Source: Sulfuricurvum sp. IAE1
GTDB lineage: Bacteria > Campylobacterota > Campylobacteria > Campylobacterales > Sulfurimonadaceae
Assembly (NCBI GenBank): GCA_945867285.1
Contig: CAMBHX010000068.1
Coordinates: forward strand, 1 to 8,611
DNA length: 8,611 bases
Direction of reading: 5' to 3'
Numbering within the stretch: position 1 is the stretch's first letter; the number at the start of each line of letters is the position of its first letter. The notes beneath the pieces are model-generated. The model did not search any database. It was not told where the DNA came from and was given only the letters and a program-made list of their open reading frames with translations. The translations under genes and the position numbers were made by a program. Shown in pieces: positions 7,790 through 8,611 of the stretch.

Positions 7790-8611
7790 ACAAGAATTAG
7801 CAAATAAATTAAAAGAAATGTATGATGAAGGAACGCGTATTGGTGGCCAAGCTGTCACAATGATTCATATGTTTGGTATTCAATATGGTGAATTAATAGA
7901 AGAAACAAATTCAACTCCAAAAGAAATTGTAAAACTTGCTGGCTTAAATGATTCCTATGATGCTGAAGTTAACAAGGGTAGAAATATTGGAAAAATGCTC
8001 AAGCGCAAAAATATTAATTTTGAAAATGAGAAAACAATAAGAAAAATTGCATCCAACACATCATCGCTTCCCAAAAATATAATCCTTTACGGTCCTCCTG
8101 GTGTCGGCAAAACCTATTCGCACAAAAAGCTTATTTCGATACTTGAAAATGGGAATAGTTTAGATGAATTGGAAAATCCTGATTATAAAACACTCTCATT
8201 TGATACGGTTAAATTAGAAGGGCGTTATCAGTTCTTGACCTTTCATCAAAGTTACAGTTATGAAGATTTTGTAGAAGGGTTTAGACCTACTGAAGAGGGA
8301 ACTATTCAGCTCCAAAATGGGTTGTTTAAAGATATCGCAAAACAAGCTAAAATAAATCAAGAAGCCTCCACTGCAAAAGAGATCAAACGAGATTTTGGTG
8401 AGTTATTTAGAGCATTAATTGTCGATCAGGTATCAGATGGTGAACGCTTGTCTATTCAGATGAAACGCTCACGATTCCATATCACGGAGATAACGGATAA
8501 GTCGATTCTTTTTGATAAAGACATGGGTGAATCGAAACATTCATTATCAATTAATACGCTTAGAAAAATCTATGAAAATGGTCGAAACAATCATATTATT
8601 GGTGGTCTTCA
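7782..8611 (+). CDS. mcrB: McrB-like AAA+ GTPase with unusual N-terminal domain, C-terminus beyond window edge
   Basis: The frame stays open for 276 codons to the right edge, so the gene is partial. A Walker A motif GPPGVGKT is at residues 104-111 (Lys110), preceded by NIILY, and the McrB-type signature FHQSYSYEDFVEGFRP is at 154-169. McrB proteins form hexameric rings that bind GTP and, with McrC, move on and cut DNA. Residues 1 to about 85 form a small, mostly helical, charged domain (VTMIHMFGIQYGELIEE, then KEIVKLAGL and EVNKGRNIGKML) that does not resemble the classical N-terminal 5-methylcytosine-binding domain. It looks like a helix-turn-helix-type module, which I cannot name. Residues about 180-276, after the signature and before any Walker B, look like an inserted domain. 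Walker B, sensor 1 and the GTPase motifs are not in view. The first 300 bp are more AT-rich than the rest. ATG 7782 has AGGA 7 nt upstream and overlaps the mcrC end by 8 bp. Confidence 0.9.
   Translation, partial: MTKQELANKLKEMYDEGTRIGGQAVTMIHMFGIQYGELIEETNSTPKEIVKLAGLNDSYDAEVNKGRNIGKMLKRKNINFENEKTIRKIASNTSSLPKNIILYGPPGVGKTYSHKKLISILENGNSLDELENPDYKTLSFDTVKLEGRYQFLTFHQSYSYEDFVEGFRPTEEGTIQLQNGLFKDIAKQAKINQEASTAKEIKRDFGELFRALIVDQVSDGERLSIQMKRSRFHITEITDKSILFDKDMGESKHSLSINTLRKIYENGRNNHIIGGL

Overview
The window looks like chromosomal DNA of a campylobacterotal (epsilonproteobacterial) bacterium. The grounds are the style of its DnaE, the short 432-residue GltX that resembles the Helicobacter/Campylobacter second-GluRS type, and the tightly overlapping order gltX-yggT-slt, which I recall from Campylobacter. 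A free-living sulfur oxidiser such as Sulfuricurvum or Sulfurimonas would suit the moderate GC content (hand counts of sample 60-base lines in dnaE and gltX gave 42-52%). The genus is an inference, not something the sequence proves.

Layout. From 1 to 2762, on the minus strand, is the N-terminal 920 residues of the replicative DNA polymerase III alpha subunit (dnaE); its C-terminus lies beyond the left edge. A 91-bp divergent promoter region separates it from a plus-strand operon: gltX (glutamyl-tRNA synthetase), yggT (small two-helix membrane protein) and slt (periplasmic lytic transglycosylase), joined by 4-bp and 1-bp start/stop overlaps. The 3' end of slt runs 98 bp antisense into a minus-strand lipoprotein gene of unknown function (6087-6578).

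Right of position 6600 the content changes from housekeeping to defence. mcrC (6659-7789) encodes the PD-(D/E)XK nuclease subunit of an McrBC-type modification-dependent restriction system. It overlaps by 8 bp the start of an McrB-like AAA+ GTPase gene (7782 to the right edge, truncated). The order mcrC-mcrB is the reverse of E. coli mcrB-mcrC. The first part of mcrB is clearly more AT-rich (73 of 240 G+C over 7801-8040, counted by hand) and encodes an N-terminal domain that does not look like the classical McrB 5-methylcytosine-binding domain. The best lead here is therefore an McrBC relative whose DNA-recognition module, and perhaps target, differs from E. coli.

Other points of interest are a perfect TATAAT box placed so that mcrC would be leaderless, a folded-looking leader at the 5' end of slt that makes its start uncertain, an intact-looking PHP metal site in DnaE, and a GltX that may charge tRNA-Gln rather than tRNA-Glu. 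I see no tRNA, rRNA, CRISPR array, insertion sequence or convincing intrinsic terminator. No stretch over 300 bases is without a gene.
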